A stretch of DNA of 60,628 nucleotides from positions 1 through 60,628 of the forward strand of contig JAMXLO010000135.1 in NCBI GenBank assembly GCA_024280945.1, given 5' to 3'. This DNA comes from Acetobacteraceae bacterium (GTDB lineage: Bacteria > Pseudomonadota > Alphaproteobacteria > Acetobacterales > Acetobacteraceae). The position numbers and the translations under genes are program-made. The notes below the pieces were generated by a model, which saw nothing but the letters and a program-made list of their open reading frames with translations, did not search any database and was not told the origin of the DNA. Positions 43,297 to 52,131 of this stretch are shown here, one piece after another (positions within the stretch are counted from its first letter, which is position 1; each line of letters begins with the position of its first letter).

Positions 43297-45384
43297 ATGC
43301 CTTCTGCTCGACTTGCCGTCGATATCGGCGGCACTTTCACCGATCTTGCGCTCGAGCACGACGGTCGGCTCTTCACCATCAAGGTGCTGACGACATCCGC
43401 AGCACCGGAACAAGGCGTGATGGCCGGCGTGCGCGACATCTTGCAGAATTCCGGCGTATCCGCTGCCGACATCGGCATCGTGATTCATGGCACCACGCTT
43501 GCGACCAATGCGGTGATCGAACGCAAAGGGGCGCGAACCGCGCTGCTGACCACCCAAGGCTTTCGCGACGTGATCGCGATGGGCAACGAGAGCCGCTACG
43601 ACCAATACGATCTGAATATCGTGCTGCCCGAGCCGCTGGTGCCGCGGCATCTGCGCCTGCCGGTACCGGAGCGGCTCGACAATGAAGGCAATGTCCTGCT
43701 GCCGCTCGATGCGGGCGCGGTGCGGGCACTGATTTCGACGCTGCGGCGTGAAGGTGTGGAAAGCATTGCTGTCGGTCTGCTGCACGCCTTTGTCAATCCA
43801 ACGCACGAGCGTCGCATCCGCGACATTCTTGCGGACGAATTGCCAGGCGTTCCGGTTTCGCTGTCCAGTGATGTGTCGCCCGAGATGCGCGAGTGGGAGC
43901 GCTTTTCCACCACCGTTGCGAACGCGTACGTGCAGCCGCTGATGGCCAGATACCTGCGTCGGCTCGCCGACGAAATGCAGGCGATCGGCATCATGGGACC
44001 GGTGTTTCTGATGTTGTCGGGCGGTGGTCTGACCACGATCGACACGGCGTGCCGCTTTCCAATTCGCCTGGTGGAAAGCGGGCCGGCTGGCGGGGCGATC
44101 TTCTCCGCCACGATCGCGCGGCAATGCGGTATCGCCAACGTGCTGTCGTTCGATATGGGCGGAACCACGGCGAAGATCTGCCTGATCGACGATGGCAGGC
44201 CGCAGACGTCGCGCGCATTCGAGATCGCTCGCGTGGGACGGTTTCGTAAAGGATCGGGCCTGCCGCTGCGCATTCCGGTGATCGAGATGGTGGAGATCGG
44301 CGCCGGTGGCGGCTCGATCGCGCATGTCGATACGATGGGCCGCATCGCCGTTGGACCAGAGAGTGCCGGCGCTGATCCGGGTCCGGCCTGCTATGGCCAC
44401 GGTGGCACGCAACCCACGGTGACCGACGCCAATCTGGCACTCGGACGTTATGACCCTGCTCGGTTTGCCGGCGGCACTATGCGCCTGGACGAGGCTGCGG
44501 CACAGGACGCCCTGGCATCGCGGGTGGCCGGGAAAGTCGGGCTCACGACGGACATGGCAGCGCTTGGCGTCGTCGAGATGGTCGACGAGAACATGGCGAA
44601 CGCTGCGCGCGTGCACGCAATCGAGTCGGGCAAGACCTATGAAGGACGCACGCTGATCGCATTCGGTGGCGGCGGACCTGTGCATGCCTGCCGGGTCGCG
44701 GAGAAGATCGGCATCCGCCGTGTGCTGGTACCGTCGGGCGCAGGTGTCGGCAGTGCTATCGGGTTTCTGCGTGCGCCGGTGGGCTACGAGGTTGTTCGTA
44801 GCCTGTATCAGCGCTTCTCCACCTTCGATGTTGTGGCGGTGAACGCCCTGCTGGCCGACATGGAGGCCGAGGCGTTGGAGGTGGTTATGCAGGGCAGCTT
44901 TGGCGCGCCGCTGACACAGAGCCGGGTCGCCTATATGCGCTATGTCGGTCAGGGGCATGAAATTCCGGTACACTTGCCGGCGCGTCCATTGAGTGAAAGG
45001 GACGTTGCAGACATTCGCGCCGCCTATGATGCGGAATATACACGATTCTACGATCGCCCGGTGCCCGGTTCCGATGTGGAAATCATGAGTTATGCGGTCC
45101 TTGTCGCGACGATGCCGCCGGATGATCCCGGCAAGCCGGCAGCCGGCGATGATGCCGTGTTCGCGCCGGAAGTCATAGCAACGCGCGCACAGCCAGTACG
45201 CGATACCACCACGGGAGAGGTCTCGTCATGGTCGGTGTTTGAACGCGCGGCTCTCTTGGCGGGCGTGCATATTGCAGGGCCGGCAATCATCGCCGAGGAC
45301 GAGACATCCACCCTGGTCGGTCGTGGGTGGAATGCGACAGTCAACGATCTCGGCTATATTGAACTGACGCAGGAGAGCGCCTGA
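43297..45384 (+). CDS. hydantoinase/oxoprolinase family, subunit A (HyuA), locus 1
   Basis: The 695-residue protein belongs to the HyuA / 5-oxoprolinase A / acetone carboxylase family. It begins RLAVDIGGTFTDLALEHDGR, an actin-like ATP-binding motif, and has VIHGTTLATNAVIERKGA, SGPAGGAIFSATIA, DMGGTTAKICLIDDG and GADPGPACYGHGG. With HyuB it performs ATP-dependent opening of cyclic amides or related carboxylation. The ATG at 43297 follows CGAGGA; the longer frame from 43072 runs through the divergent amidase gene and is not conserved. The stop overlaps the HyuB start (TGATG). A paralogue lies at 52128-54206. Confidence 0.9.
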   Translation: MPSARLAVDIGGTFTDLALEHDGRLFTIKVLTTSAAPEQGVMAGVRDILQNSGVSAADIGIVIHGTTLATNAVIERKGARTALLTTQGFRDVIAMGNESRYDQYDLNIVLPEPLVPRHLRLPVPERLDNEGNVLLPLDAGAVRALISTLRREGVESIAVGLLHAFVNPTHERRIRDILADELPGVPVSLSSDVSPEMREWERFSTTVANAYVQPLMARYLRRLADEMQAIGIMGPVFLMLSGGGLTTIDTACRFPIRLVESGPAGGAIFSATIARQCGIANVLSFDMGGTTAKICLIDDGRPQTSRAFEIARVGRFRKGSGLPLRIPVIEMVEIGAGGGSIAHVDTMGRIAVGPESAGADPGPACYGHGGTQPTVTDANLALGRYDPARFAGGTMRLDEAAAQDALASRVAGKVGLTTDMAALGVVEMVDENMANAARVHAIESGKTYEGRTLIAFGGGGPVHACRVAEKIGIRRVLVPSGAGVGSAIGFLRAPVGYEVVRSLYQRFSTFDVVAVNALLADMEAEALEVVMQGSFGAPLTQSRVAYMRYVGQGHEIPVHLPARPLSERDVADIRAAYDAEYTRFYDRPVPGSDVEIMSYAVLVATMPPDDPGKPAAGDDAVFAPEVIATRAQPVRDTTTGEVSSWSVFERAALLAGVHIAGPAIIAEDETSTLVGRGWNATVNDLGYIELTQESA

Positions 45385-47126
45385 TGTCGCATGAAACCAA
45401 CGCGCTGGCGCAGATCCATCGCCAGATCATGTGGAATCGGCTGATTGCAGTGGTGGAAGAGCAGGCGCAGACGATGATTCGCACCGCCTTCTCGACCACC
45501 GTGCGCGAGGCAGGCGATCTCTCCGCAGGGATTTTCGATCTGCATGGCCGCATGATGGCGCAGGCGGTCACCGGGACACCCGGCCACGTGAACTCGATGG
45601 CGGAGAGCGTCGGTCACTTCCTGCGCAAGTTTCCCGCCGAAGCGATGCAGCCGGGCGACCACTACATCACCAACGATCCATGGCTGGGCACCGGCCACCT
45701 GCACGATCTCACCGTGGTCACGCCGGCATTCCACGACGACCGCATCGTCGGCCTGTTCGCCAACACGGCACATGTCATCGATGTCGGCGGCCTCGGCATG
45801 GGTCCCGAGGGCCGATCGGTATTCGAAGAAGGCATGTACATCCCGATCATCAAGTGCTTCGATCGCGGCCGCGCCAACGAGACGTTTTTTGATTTCATCC
45901 GCGCAGGATCGCGTCTGCCGGTGGAATTGGAGGGTGATATTTACTCGCTCTGTGCGTGCAACGATGCCGGCGCGCGGCGGCTGATCGAGATGATGGACGA
46001 ATTCGAGATGGACAGCCTGCAGCCATTGGCGGATTTCATCTTCGACAGTTCCCACCGTGCGACGCTGGCCGAAATAGCGCGGCTTCCCAAGGGGAGCTAC
46101 CGCTCGGAGATCCGCTCGGACGGCTACGAAGAGCCGGTCACCCTGAAGGCAGCGATGACCATTCTGGATGACGGCATCGAGGTCGATTACGCCGGCACCT
46201 CGGGCCTGTCGTCGCGCGGCATCAATGTCCCGCCCGCTTACTGCCGGGCGTATTCCTGCTTCGGCATCAAGTGTGTCGTCGCGCCGGAGATTCCCAACAA
46301 CTGGGCAAGCCTGGCGCCCTTCCGCATGAAGATTCCCGAAGGCTGCATCCTGAATGCACCGCGCCCCTATCCGGTGTCGGTGCGTCATGTCATCGGTCAC
46401 CTGCTGCCCGATCTGATGATGGGATGTCTGCACCAGGCGGTGCCCGAACGTGTGACAGCCGAGGGCGCGTCGGCGCTGTGGAACCCGCCGTTGCGTGGAG
46501 GCTCGTCGGTGTCAGGCCAGGCGCGCGGCAACCGTCCGGTCGTGGCGGACTTCGAGATCATCACATTCAACTCCGGTGGCACCGGCGCGCGCCCGACGCA
46601 GGATGGGCTGAACGCGACAGCCTTTCCGTCTGGTGTGCGGACGATGCCGGTGGAAGCAACCGAGAACGTGGCGCCGATCATCTTCTGGACCAAGGAGTTG
46701 CGCCCGGATTCCGGTGGCGCCGGCCGCACGCGTGGCGGCACCGGACAGACTATGGAGATCGGTGCGAAGGGCGACCTGGAATTCGCGGTCAATGCCACGT
46801 TCGATCGCATTGCCAATGCGCCGAAGGGTCGCGAGGGTGGCCTGGACGGCGCACCAGGCGCTGTGGCGCTGCAGTCGGGAAAGACACTGCGCACCAAGGG
46901 GTTTCAGATCATCCCGGACGGTGATCGGCTGGTGCTGAAGCTGCCAGGGGGTGCAGGGATGGGCGACCCGACGACGCGCGACCCAGCGTTGGTTGCGCGC
47001 GATGTACGCGACGGGTTGGTATCAGCCGACAATGCACGCGCGCTTTACAAGGTTGCTGTCGGCGACGATGGCACGCTGGATGACGCGGCAACGGCGGCAC
47101 TGCGACTCCCCACTCGTCACTTATAG
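45384..47126 (+). CDS. hydantoinase/oxoprolinase family, subunit B (HyuB), locus 1
   Basis: The 580-residue protein is the HyuB / oxoprolinase B partner: IHRQIMWNRLIAVVEEQAQT at the start, REAGDLSAGIFDLHGRMMAQ, TGTPGHVNSMAESVGHFL, YITNDPWLGTGHLHDLTVV and, near the end, SGGAGRTRGGTGQTMEIGAKG. It carries the catalytic metal or substrate site while HyuA uses ATP. Translation is coupled to HyuA by a one-base overlap. Members include N-methylhydantoinase and 5-oxoprolinase; the substrate is not defined. Strongly similar to the HyuB at 50464-52131. Confidence 0.9.
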   Translation: MSHETNALAQIHRQIMWNRLIAVVEEQAQTMIRTAFSTTVREAGDLSAGIFDLHGRMMAQAVTGTPGHVNSMAESVGHFLRKFPAEAMQPGDHYITNDPWLGTGHLHDLTVVTPAFHDDRIVGLFANTAHVIDVGGLGMGPEGRSVFEEGMYIPIIKCFDRGRANETFFDFIRAGSRLPVELEGDIYSLCACNDAGARRLIEMMDEFEMDSLQPLADFIFDSSHRATLAEIARLPKGSYRSEIRSDGYEEPVTLKAAMTILDDGIEVDYAGTSGLSSRGINVPPAYCRAYSCFGIKCVVAPEIPNNWASLAPFRMKIPEGCILNAPRPYPVSVRHVIGHLLPDLMMGCLHQAVPERVTAEGASALWNPPLRGGSSVSGQARGNRPVVADFEIITFNSGGTGARPTQDGLNATAFPSGVRTMPVEATENVAPIIFWTKELRPDSGGAGRTRGGTGQTMEIGAKGDLEFAVNATFDRIANAPKGREGGLDGAPGAVALQSGKTLRTKGFQIIPDGDRLVLKLPGGAGMGDPTTRDPALVARDVRDGLVSADNARALYKVAVGDDGTLDDAATAALRLPTRHL

Positions 47127-47154
47127 CCAGGATCGCTGCACGCATCGTCCGCTG

Positions 47155-47240
47155 ACGTTGCCCGTCATTGCGAGGATCGAGCGACGAAGCCATCGTGAGA
47201 TTGCGCCCCCGCCCCGGCTTTCGCGGGGTCGCATGACACG
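47155..47240. repeat. degenerate intergenic repeats between convergent genes
   Basis: A CATTGCGAGGATCGAGCGACGAAG segment (in part) is followed by GCCCCGGCTTTCGCGGGGTCGCATGAC, a decayed arm of the CCCGCGAAAGCGGG repeat family. It fills most of the 137 bases between the convergent HyuB and encapsulin genes. Confidence 0.5.
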
Positions 47241-47263
47241 TGAGGCTGACGTCGCTTTACTGA

Positions 47264-48076
47264 TCAGAGTTGCTGGGCGGGGAACACCAGCGGCACAGCC
47301 GCCTGCGGTGATTGCAGCCAGAAGGTGAAGCTCTCTTCGATATACAGCTGCACGCGGTCGGCATTGTGGCTGAGATAGCCGATGGCAAAGTCCTGTCCGA
47401 CCGTCAGCTGAAAGTCATCGCCGCGCAGGGATACCACCACGGCGCCATCGAGCCCCGGCGCCCAAACCAGTGGTCCATCGATCAAGCGATGTACGTGCTG
47501 CAGCACGGGGTAGCCGCCCTCGGTGGCCTCGGTCAGTTCGACATAGCACCGCTCGCTCAGCGCAACAGCGAACGGCCCGCCTACGCCCTGATCGCGCAGC
47601 CTGTTCAATGCATTCGTCACCAAGGCCGGATAGTCGGTTGCGGTGCCGGAAATCTCCACTTGGCTCTCGGCGTGCGCACACATGCCGCGAATGCCGCCTG
47701 GCGGGTAGCCGTGGAATACAGCCCGATCCTCGGCAATTGCGATCTGACGCGCTGCGGCAATGATCGGATCGGTGTCGAAGTCGGCGGCGCCGCGATCAAG
47801 CGCGTCGAGTTCGGCGCGGCTCAGCTCGAACGGAACCCGCAATTCGACCAGCGGCAACACGTCACGCAAACGCGTCTGCACTGCGGTGCGCACCGGTGGC
47901 TCGGCGGTTCTGGTGCGGCCGATGCCGACGGCAGATGCCTGCCAGCCAAGAGGTCCGACGAAATCGACCAGCTTGCGAGCGGCAAGTGTGGTCTTCAACG
48001 TGCGCGTCGCCTCCGTCTCGATCTCCTGCCAACCAAGATCCGAGATAGGAGCCAGGTCACGAAATAAATGGTCCAT
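47264..48076 (-). CDS. family 1 encapsulin shell protein
   Basis: The 270-residue HK97-fold protein matches encapsulins of the linocin M18 type: LFRDLAPISDLGWQEIETEA, ATRTLKTTLAARKLVDFVGPLGW (quoted in parts), VPFELSRAELDALDRGAADFD, AEDRAVFHGYPPGGIRGM and the C-terminal VQLYIEESFTFWLQS. It self-assembles into an icosahedral compartment in the cytoplasm. It starts 3 bases after the encapsulated ferritin gene, with a GAAGGG ribosome site inside that gene. No peroxidase or other cargo gene is nearby, so the shell most likely encloses the ferritin-like protein for iron storage or detoxification. Confidence 0.95.
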   Translation of the reverse strand: MDHLFRDLAPISDLGWQEIETEATRTLKTTLAARKLVDFVGPLGWQASAVGIGRTRTAEPPVRTAVQTRLRDVLPLVELRVPFELSRAELDALDRGAADFDTDPIIAAARQIAIAEDRAVFHGYPPGGIRGMCAHAESQVEISGTATDYPALVTNALNRLRDQGVGGPFAVALSERCYVELTEATEGGYPVLQHVHRLIDGPLVWAPGLDGAVVVSLRGDDFQLTVGQDFAIGYLSHNADRVQLYIEESFTFWLQSPQAAVPLVFPAQQL

Positions 48077-48079
48077 CGC

Positions 48080-48424
48080 TCAGCCCTTCAGGCTGCCGAT
48101 CGAGAGGCCACTGCCACGCGCGCCTCCAGCGCCCTCCTTCACCTCGCGTATCGAGCCCTGGCTGAACAAATACGTGCGCAGATGCGCGTCGAATTCCCGG
48201 TCGTGCCGCCGCAACCATTCCAGCAGCATCGACGCGTGCTCCTTCTCTTCATTGCGATTATGCGCGAGGACAGACTGCAAGTCGGGATCGGTACTGGCCT
48301 CGATCCGCTGATCGTACCAGTCGATCGCCTCCAATTCTTCCATGATGGTGGAAATCGCTCGATGCCGATCGAGAATCTCCGGAGTGAGTGCCTCGCGTTC
48401 CTCGTGCAACGTTTCGCCGGCCAT
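48080..48424 (-). CDS. encapsulated ferritin-like protein (EncFtn) with cargo tag
   Basis: The 114-residue protein matches the Rhodospirillum rubrum EncFtn family: EELEAIDWYDQRIEASTDP, LAHNRNEEKEHASMLLEWLRR and EFDAHLRTYLF. E32, E60 and H63 fit the ferroxidase ligands of the family (E, E-x-x-H), and W36/Y37 are present. The last residues after a Gly-rich linker are GLSIGSLKG, a classical encapsulin targeting peptide. It converts Fe(II) to Fe(III) inside the shell. ATG 48424 follows GAGGA; it is the promoter-proximal gene of the two-gene operon. Confidence 0.95.
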   Translation of the reverse strand: MAGETLHEEREALTPEILDRHRAISTIMEELEAIDWYDQRIEASTDPDLQSVLAHNRNEEKEHASMLLEWLRRHDREFDAHLRTYLFSQGSIREVKEGAGGARGSGLSIGSLKG

Positions 48425-48553
48425 TCTTGGTCCTCGTGTTCGTTCTGCGTATCATGTTACTGATCAGTTCGCCGGTCAAAGACACGCCACGCGAACGTGA
48501 GCGGATGACAACAACCGTTGTCCAGATACGTCAGACGTGCTGACCTATAGCTC

Positions 48554-49150
48554 ATGCAGACCACGCTGTTATCGTTGATCGGGTTTTCGGTGGCGATGTA
48601 CATCACACCGGGACCCAACAACGTGATGGTTGCGGCATCCGCGGCGAATCACGGTATCGGCGCAACGACACCGCACATGCTTGGCATCGCGATTGGATTT
48701 TCGCTGATGCTGACGCTGGTCTGCGCGGGCCTTGGCTCCGCACTGCTGAACTGGCCGCTGCTGCTGCCATTGTTTCGCTGGGTCGGCGCGATATGGCTGG
48801 CCTTGCTGGCCTGGCAGATCGCCAGTGCACCGCCCCCTGGTGAAGGCGGCCGGGACCGCGTGCTGGGGTTCTTCGGCGCGGCCGCGTTCCAATGGATCAA
48901 TCCCAAGGCATGGCTGATCGCCGCCGGTGCCGCCGGCGAATACCTGTCACCGAGTGCGCCGTTGGTTCTGCAGCTCGCACATATCTTCGCGGTGTTCCTG
49001 ATCGTTGGCATGCCGTGCCTGCTGGTCTGGGCTCTGCTCGGGCGCGGCGCGGCGCGGCTGCTGCACTCGCCGACACGGCTGCGCGCATTCAACATCGCCA
49101 TGGCGTTGCTGCTTGTCGCCTCGATCATCCCGGTGTTGATTGAGAGCTGA
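48554..49150 (+). CDS. LysE/RhtB-family exporter
   Basis: The 198-residue protein has about six hydrophobic helices and the family start GFSVAMYITPGPNNVMVAASAANHG with the conserved PGPN motif (quoted in part: MYITPGPNNVMVAASA). GIAIGFSLMLTLVCAGLG and PLLLPLFRWVGAIWLALLAW follow. LysE/RhtB proteins export amino acids or derivatives across the inner membrane. It is divergent to the encapsulin operon across 129 bases, and is followed on the same strand by an enolase-superfamily gene 39 bases later with a palindrome in the gap. Confidence 0.88.
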   Translation: MQTTLLSLIGFSVAMYITPGPNNVMVAASAANHGIGATTPHMLGIAIGFSLMLTLVCAGLGSALLNWPLLLPLFRWVGAIWLALLAWQIASAPPPGEGGRDRVLGFFGAAAFQWINPKAWLIAAGAAGEYLSPSAPLVLQLAHIFAVFLIVGMPCLLVWALLGRGAARLLHSPTRLRAFNIAMALLLVASIIPVLIES

Positions 49151-49172
49151 TGGCCGGGTCAGGCCCGACCAT
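49150..49172. repeat. intergenic palindrome, ATGGCCGGG family (copy 3)
   Basis: ATGGCCGGG and CCCGACCAT (one mismatch) pair around a five-base loop; the left arm begins on the last base of the LysE stop codon. It ends about 17 bases before ATG 49190. The copy at 28070 overlaps a stop codon in the same way. Confidence 0.65.
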
Positions 49173-49189
49173 GACATGGAGCAGACGTC

Positions 49190-50296
49190 ATGAAGATCAC
49201 CCGCATCGATGCCTTCCAGGTGCGCTGGGCGCCGGACGAAGAGCCGACGCAGCACAGCGCCTTCGTACGCATCCACACCGATGACGGTATCGACGGCATT
49301 GGCGAGGCCTCACCGATGCAGGGCGGCCTCGCCTCGCTGGGGATCATCAAGCACAATCTTGCGCCGGCACTGATCGGCAAAGACCCGCTGGACCATGCAG
49401 TGCTCCTGGATTCGCTGCTGCACACCTGTGTGAAGCTGGGACCTGAAGGCGCGCTGACCGGAGCGCTGGCCGCGCTCGATATCGCCATGTGGGACATCAA
49501 GGGCAAGCTGTTCGGGCAGCCGATCTACAAGCTGCTTGGTGGAGCGTGGCAGACTTCGTTGCCGTTCTATGCTTCGATCGGTGGCAACGGCGATCGCAGG
49601 CTGGACGATGTCCTGCGCGTGGTGGAGGCGCGGCTGAAGGACAAGCCGTCCGCCATCAAGATCCGCTTCGACAACCCGCGCACGCAGCTCGACCGCGATA
49701 TCTCGGGCGACATCGCCAAGGCGCGGGCCGTACGCAAGCTGGTGGGAGACGATTTCCCACTCGCCTTCGATGCCAACAACGGTTTTTCCTCCGGCGGCGC
49801 GATCCGTGTCGGGCGCGCACTGGAGGAACTCGGCTACTGGTGGTTCGAAGAGCCGGTGCAGCATTACCACGTCAAGGCGATGGGCGAGGTCGCGCGTGCG
49901 CTCGACATCACCGTATCAGCCGGGGAGCAGACCTATACGCTGGCGGCGCTCGCCGACCTGATCGAGGCCGGGGTGCGCATGGTTCAGCCGGATATCGTCA
50001 AGATGGGCGGGATTACTGGCCTGGTGCGCTGCGCCGCGCTGGCGCATGCGCACGGTGTGGAACTGGTGTCGCATCAGACTCAGCCGATGATCGGGCATAT
50101 GGCAAACATGCATGTCGTTGCTGCGCAGCTGCAGGCCAGCAAACCGATCGAATGGAACGATCCGTCGACGCGCACACATGCGGTATTCGAGGATCCGCCG
50201 AGACCGGTCGATGGGTTGTTTCATCTGCCGGTCGGACCCGGGCTGGGACTGCAATTGAACGAGGCAGAATTGGCGAAACGGCGGGTGGACGTCTGA
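49190..50296 (+). CDS. enolase-superfamily (mandelate racemase/muconate lactonizing) enzyme
   Basis: The 368-residue protein has the capping domain followed by the barrel motifs of the MR/MLE group: AIKIRFD (K-x-R catalytic pair), FPLAFDANNGF (metal Asp), YWWFEEPVQ (metal Glu), VSAGEQTY (third metal Glu) and QPDIVKMGGITG with a late His in LVSHQTQPM. It abstracts a proton alpha to a carboxylate with Mg2+; dehydration of a sugar acid or racemisation are both possible. ATG 49190 is 39 bases after the LysE gene. Substrate not determined. Confidence 0.9.
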   Translation: MKITRIDAFQVRWAPDEEPTQHSAFVRIHTDDGIDGIGEASPMQGGLASLGIIKHNLAPALIGKDPLDHAVLLDSLLHTCVKLGPEGALTGALAALDIAMWDIKGKLFGQPIYKLLGGAWQTSLPFYASIGGNGDRRLDDVLRVVEARLKDKPSAIKIRFDNPRTQLDRDISGDIAKARAVRKLVGDDFPLAFDANNGFSSGGAIRVGRALEELGYWWFEEPVQHYHVKAMGEVARALDITVSAGEQTYTLAALADLIEAGVRMVQPDIVKMGGITGLVRCAALAHAHGVELVSHQTQPMIGHMANMHVVAAQLQASKPIEWNDPSTRTHAVFEDPPRPVDGLFHLPVGPGLGLQLNEAELAKRRVDV

Positions 50297-50300
50297 TCAG

Positions 50301-50359
50301 CCCCGCAGCGCCCCGACCACCCGCAGCGCCCCCGACCACCCCCGCAGCGCCCCCACCAG
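50301..50359. repeat. three short direct repeats, CCCGCAGCGCCCC-GACCAC unit
   Basis: Right after the MR/MLE gene the bases read three consecutive near-copies (about 19-21 bases each) of CCCGCAGCGCCCC followed by GACCAC or ACCAG. This looks like slippage-prone GC-rich repeat DNA. Confidence 0.6.
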
Positions 50360-50362
50360 ATT

Positions 50363-50442
50363 GTCATCCCCGCGAAAGCGGGGATCCAGCCCAACCAACG
50401 TGACTCGCGAAACGTCTGGATTCCCGCTTCCGCGGGGATGAC
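50363..50442. repeat. paired inverted repeat, CCCGCGAAAGCGGG core (copy 2)
   Basis: The left arm GTCATCCCCGCGAAAGCGGG...ATCCAGC (50363-50390) and a right arm at 50415-50442 form the same structure as at 23343-23420. It lies between the convergent MR/MLE and hyuB genes. Confidence 0.85.
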
Positions 50443-50463
50443 GGCCTTCCGTTTCCGCCGAAA

Positions 50464-52131
50464 CTAAGTGACGTCCATTCCGTACATCTTCCGTGCCGCA
50501 TCCTTCGACACATATCCCAGGCGCACATCGCGCCGCACTGCTCCGGGATCGCGCTGCCCGGCGGGACCCATGCCGCCCCCGCCGGGCATTTCGACCATAA
50601 GACGGTCGCCCGCCGGCACCACGGCAAGTCCTTTGGGTTTCAGCTCAGTGCCTGACTTCAACGACAGGCGACCTGCACCCCCTGCCTCACCGCCATGCCT
50701 GCCGCGCGCCGGATATTTCACACGCTCGAAGCGCGCAAAAATACCGAATGCCGCGTCCTCGCGCGACCCGATCTCCATCACCTGACCAAGACCGCCGCGC
50801 TGACGACCGGCGCCACCGGAATCCTGGCGCAATTCCTTACGCCAGATCACCAGCGGCGTGATGGCCTCTGTTGCCTCGACCGGCACGTTGCGAACACCCG
50901 AAGGAAATGGCGTCGCCGACAATCCATCCTGGCTCGGACGCGCGCCGGCGCCGCCGGAATGGAAGCTGTTCACCATGAACGGCGAGCCGGCGGCCCGGCC
51001 AACGCCCGTAAGGCCGTGCCCCGCGATCAGGTTCAACGTCCAGAGGTTCGATGTACCTTCCGCCGGCACCCTGTCGGGCAGCGCCTGGTCGAGACAACCA
51101 TAGACAACGTCCGGCAACATATGGCCCATCACCGATCGCGCATACACCGCGGCAGGAAAGGTTGCACTCAGGATAGTGCCTTCCGGCGCCGTCACCCGCA
51201 CGGCATCGAGCGTCCCGGTATTGTTGGGGATATGCGGCGCCACCACGCAGTTCACGCCGAACGTCGTATAGGCTTCCGTATAGCAGAGAGGGCAGTTGAT
51301 TGCGTACGACGACATGCCAGACGTTCCGGTGTAGTCGACATGGATCGTGTCACGGCCAATGGTGAGCGTACCGACAAGGTCGATCGGTGCTTCATAGCCG
51401 TCGATGCGCATCGAAGCTGTCCACGTGCCTTGCGGCAGTTTGCCGATGGCCTCCGCCATGCCTTGGCGGCTGCGGCTGATGATCGCCTCGCCAAGCATCT
51501 CGAGATCATGCAACGCGAATTCGCGCATCATCGCGACCAGGCGCCGGCTACCGATCTCGTTGCAGGCGATCAACGCGTAGACGTCACCGATCACCTGCAC
51601 CGGTTCACGAACGTTGGCGCGGATCATTGCCAGCAGGTCTTCGTTCATCTCACCGGCGCGCGCGAGCCGCAGCAATGGAATGAACAGGCCCTCATGGTAG
51701 ATCTGCCGGCCTTCCGGCGTCTGGCCGACACCACCCATGTCGACCAGATGCGTGGTGCAGGCGAACAACGCGACGATGCGGCCATCCATGAAGGTCGGCG
51801 ACACTACGACCAGGTCATAGAGATGGCCGGTGCCTTTCCACGGATCGTTGGTAATGTAGACATCGCCCTCTTTCATCCGGGCGACAGGGAACACCGCGAG
51901 AAAATGGCCGACCGACCGTGCCATTGTGTTGATGTGCCCGGGCGTGCCGGTGACTGCCTGCGCCAGCATCCTGCCCTGCAGATCGAATACCCCGGCAGAG
52001 ATATCACCGGCCTCGCGCGCCGAGGTGCTGAAGGCCGTGCGCACGAGGGTCTGCGCCTGCTCTTCGACCACGGAAAGCAAGCGGTTCCACATGATCTGCA
52101 GGTCGATTTCAGCGATGTTTCGTCGGGTCAC
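50464..52131 (-). CDS. hydantoinase/oxoprolinase family, subunit B (HyuB), locus 2
   Basis: The 555-residue protein parallels the HyuB of locus 1: IDLQIMWNRLLSVVEEQAQT, REAGDISAGVFDLQGRMLAQ, GTPGHINTMARSVGHFL and YITNDPWKGTGHLYDLVVV. It starts with GTG, whose bases overlap the HyuA stop as GTGA, so it is coupled to the upstream HyuA. The end contains SGGAGRQRGGLGQVMEIGS and a GGGGMGPAG tail. The two HyuB proteins have clearly diverged, suggesting different substrates. Confidence 0.9.
   Translation of the reverse strand: MTRRNIAEIDLQIMWNRLLSVVEEQAQTLVRTAFSTSAREAGDISAGVFDLQGRMLAQAVTGTPGHINTMARSVGHFLAVFPVARMKEGDVYITNDPWKGTGHLYDLVVVSPTFMDGRIVALFACTTHLVDMGGVGQTPEGRQIYHEGLFIPLLRLARAGEMNEDLLAMIRANVREPVQVIGDVYALIACNEIGSRRLVAMMREFALHDLEMLGEAIISRSRQGMAEAIGKLPQGTWTASMRIDGYEAPIDLVGTLTIGRDTIHVDYTGTSGMSSYAINCPLCYTEAYTTFGVNCVVAPHIPNNTGTLDAVRVTAPEGTILSATFPAAVYARSVMGHMLPDVVYGCLDQALPDRVPAEGTSNLWTLNLIAGHGLTGVGRAAGSPFMVNSFHSGGAGARPSQDGLSATPFPSGVRNVPVEATEAITPLVIWRKELRQDSGGAGRQRGGLGQVMEIGSREDAAFGIFARFERVKYPARGRHGGEAGGAGRLSLKSGTELKPKGLAVVPAGDRLMVEMPGGGGMGPAGQRDPGAVRRDVRLGYVSKDAARKMYGMDVT

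Noticed and set aside
43279-44973. 564-residue minus-strand frame opposite HyuA of locus 1
   Set aside because: Antisense shadow with His/Arg/Gln-rich composition.
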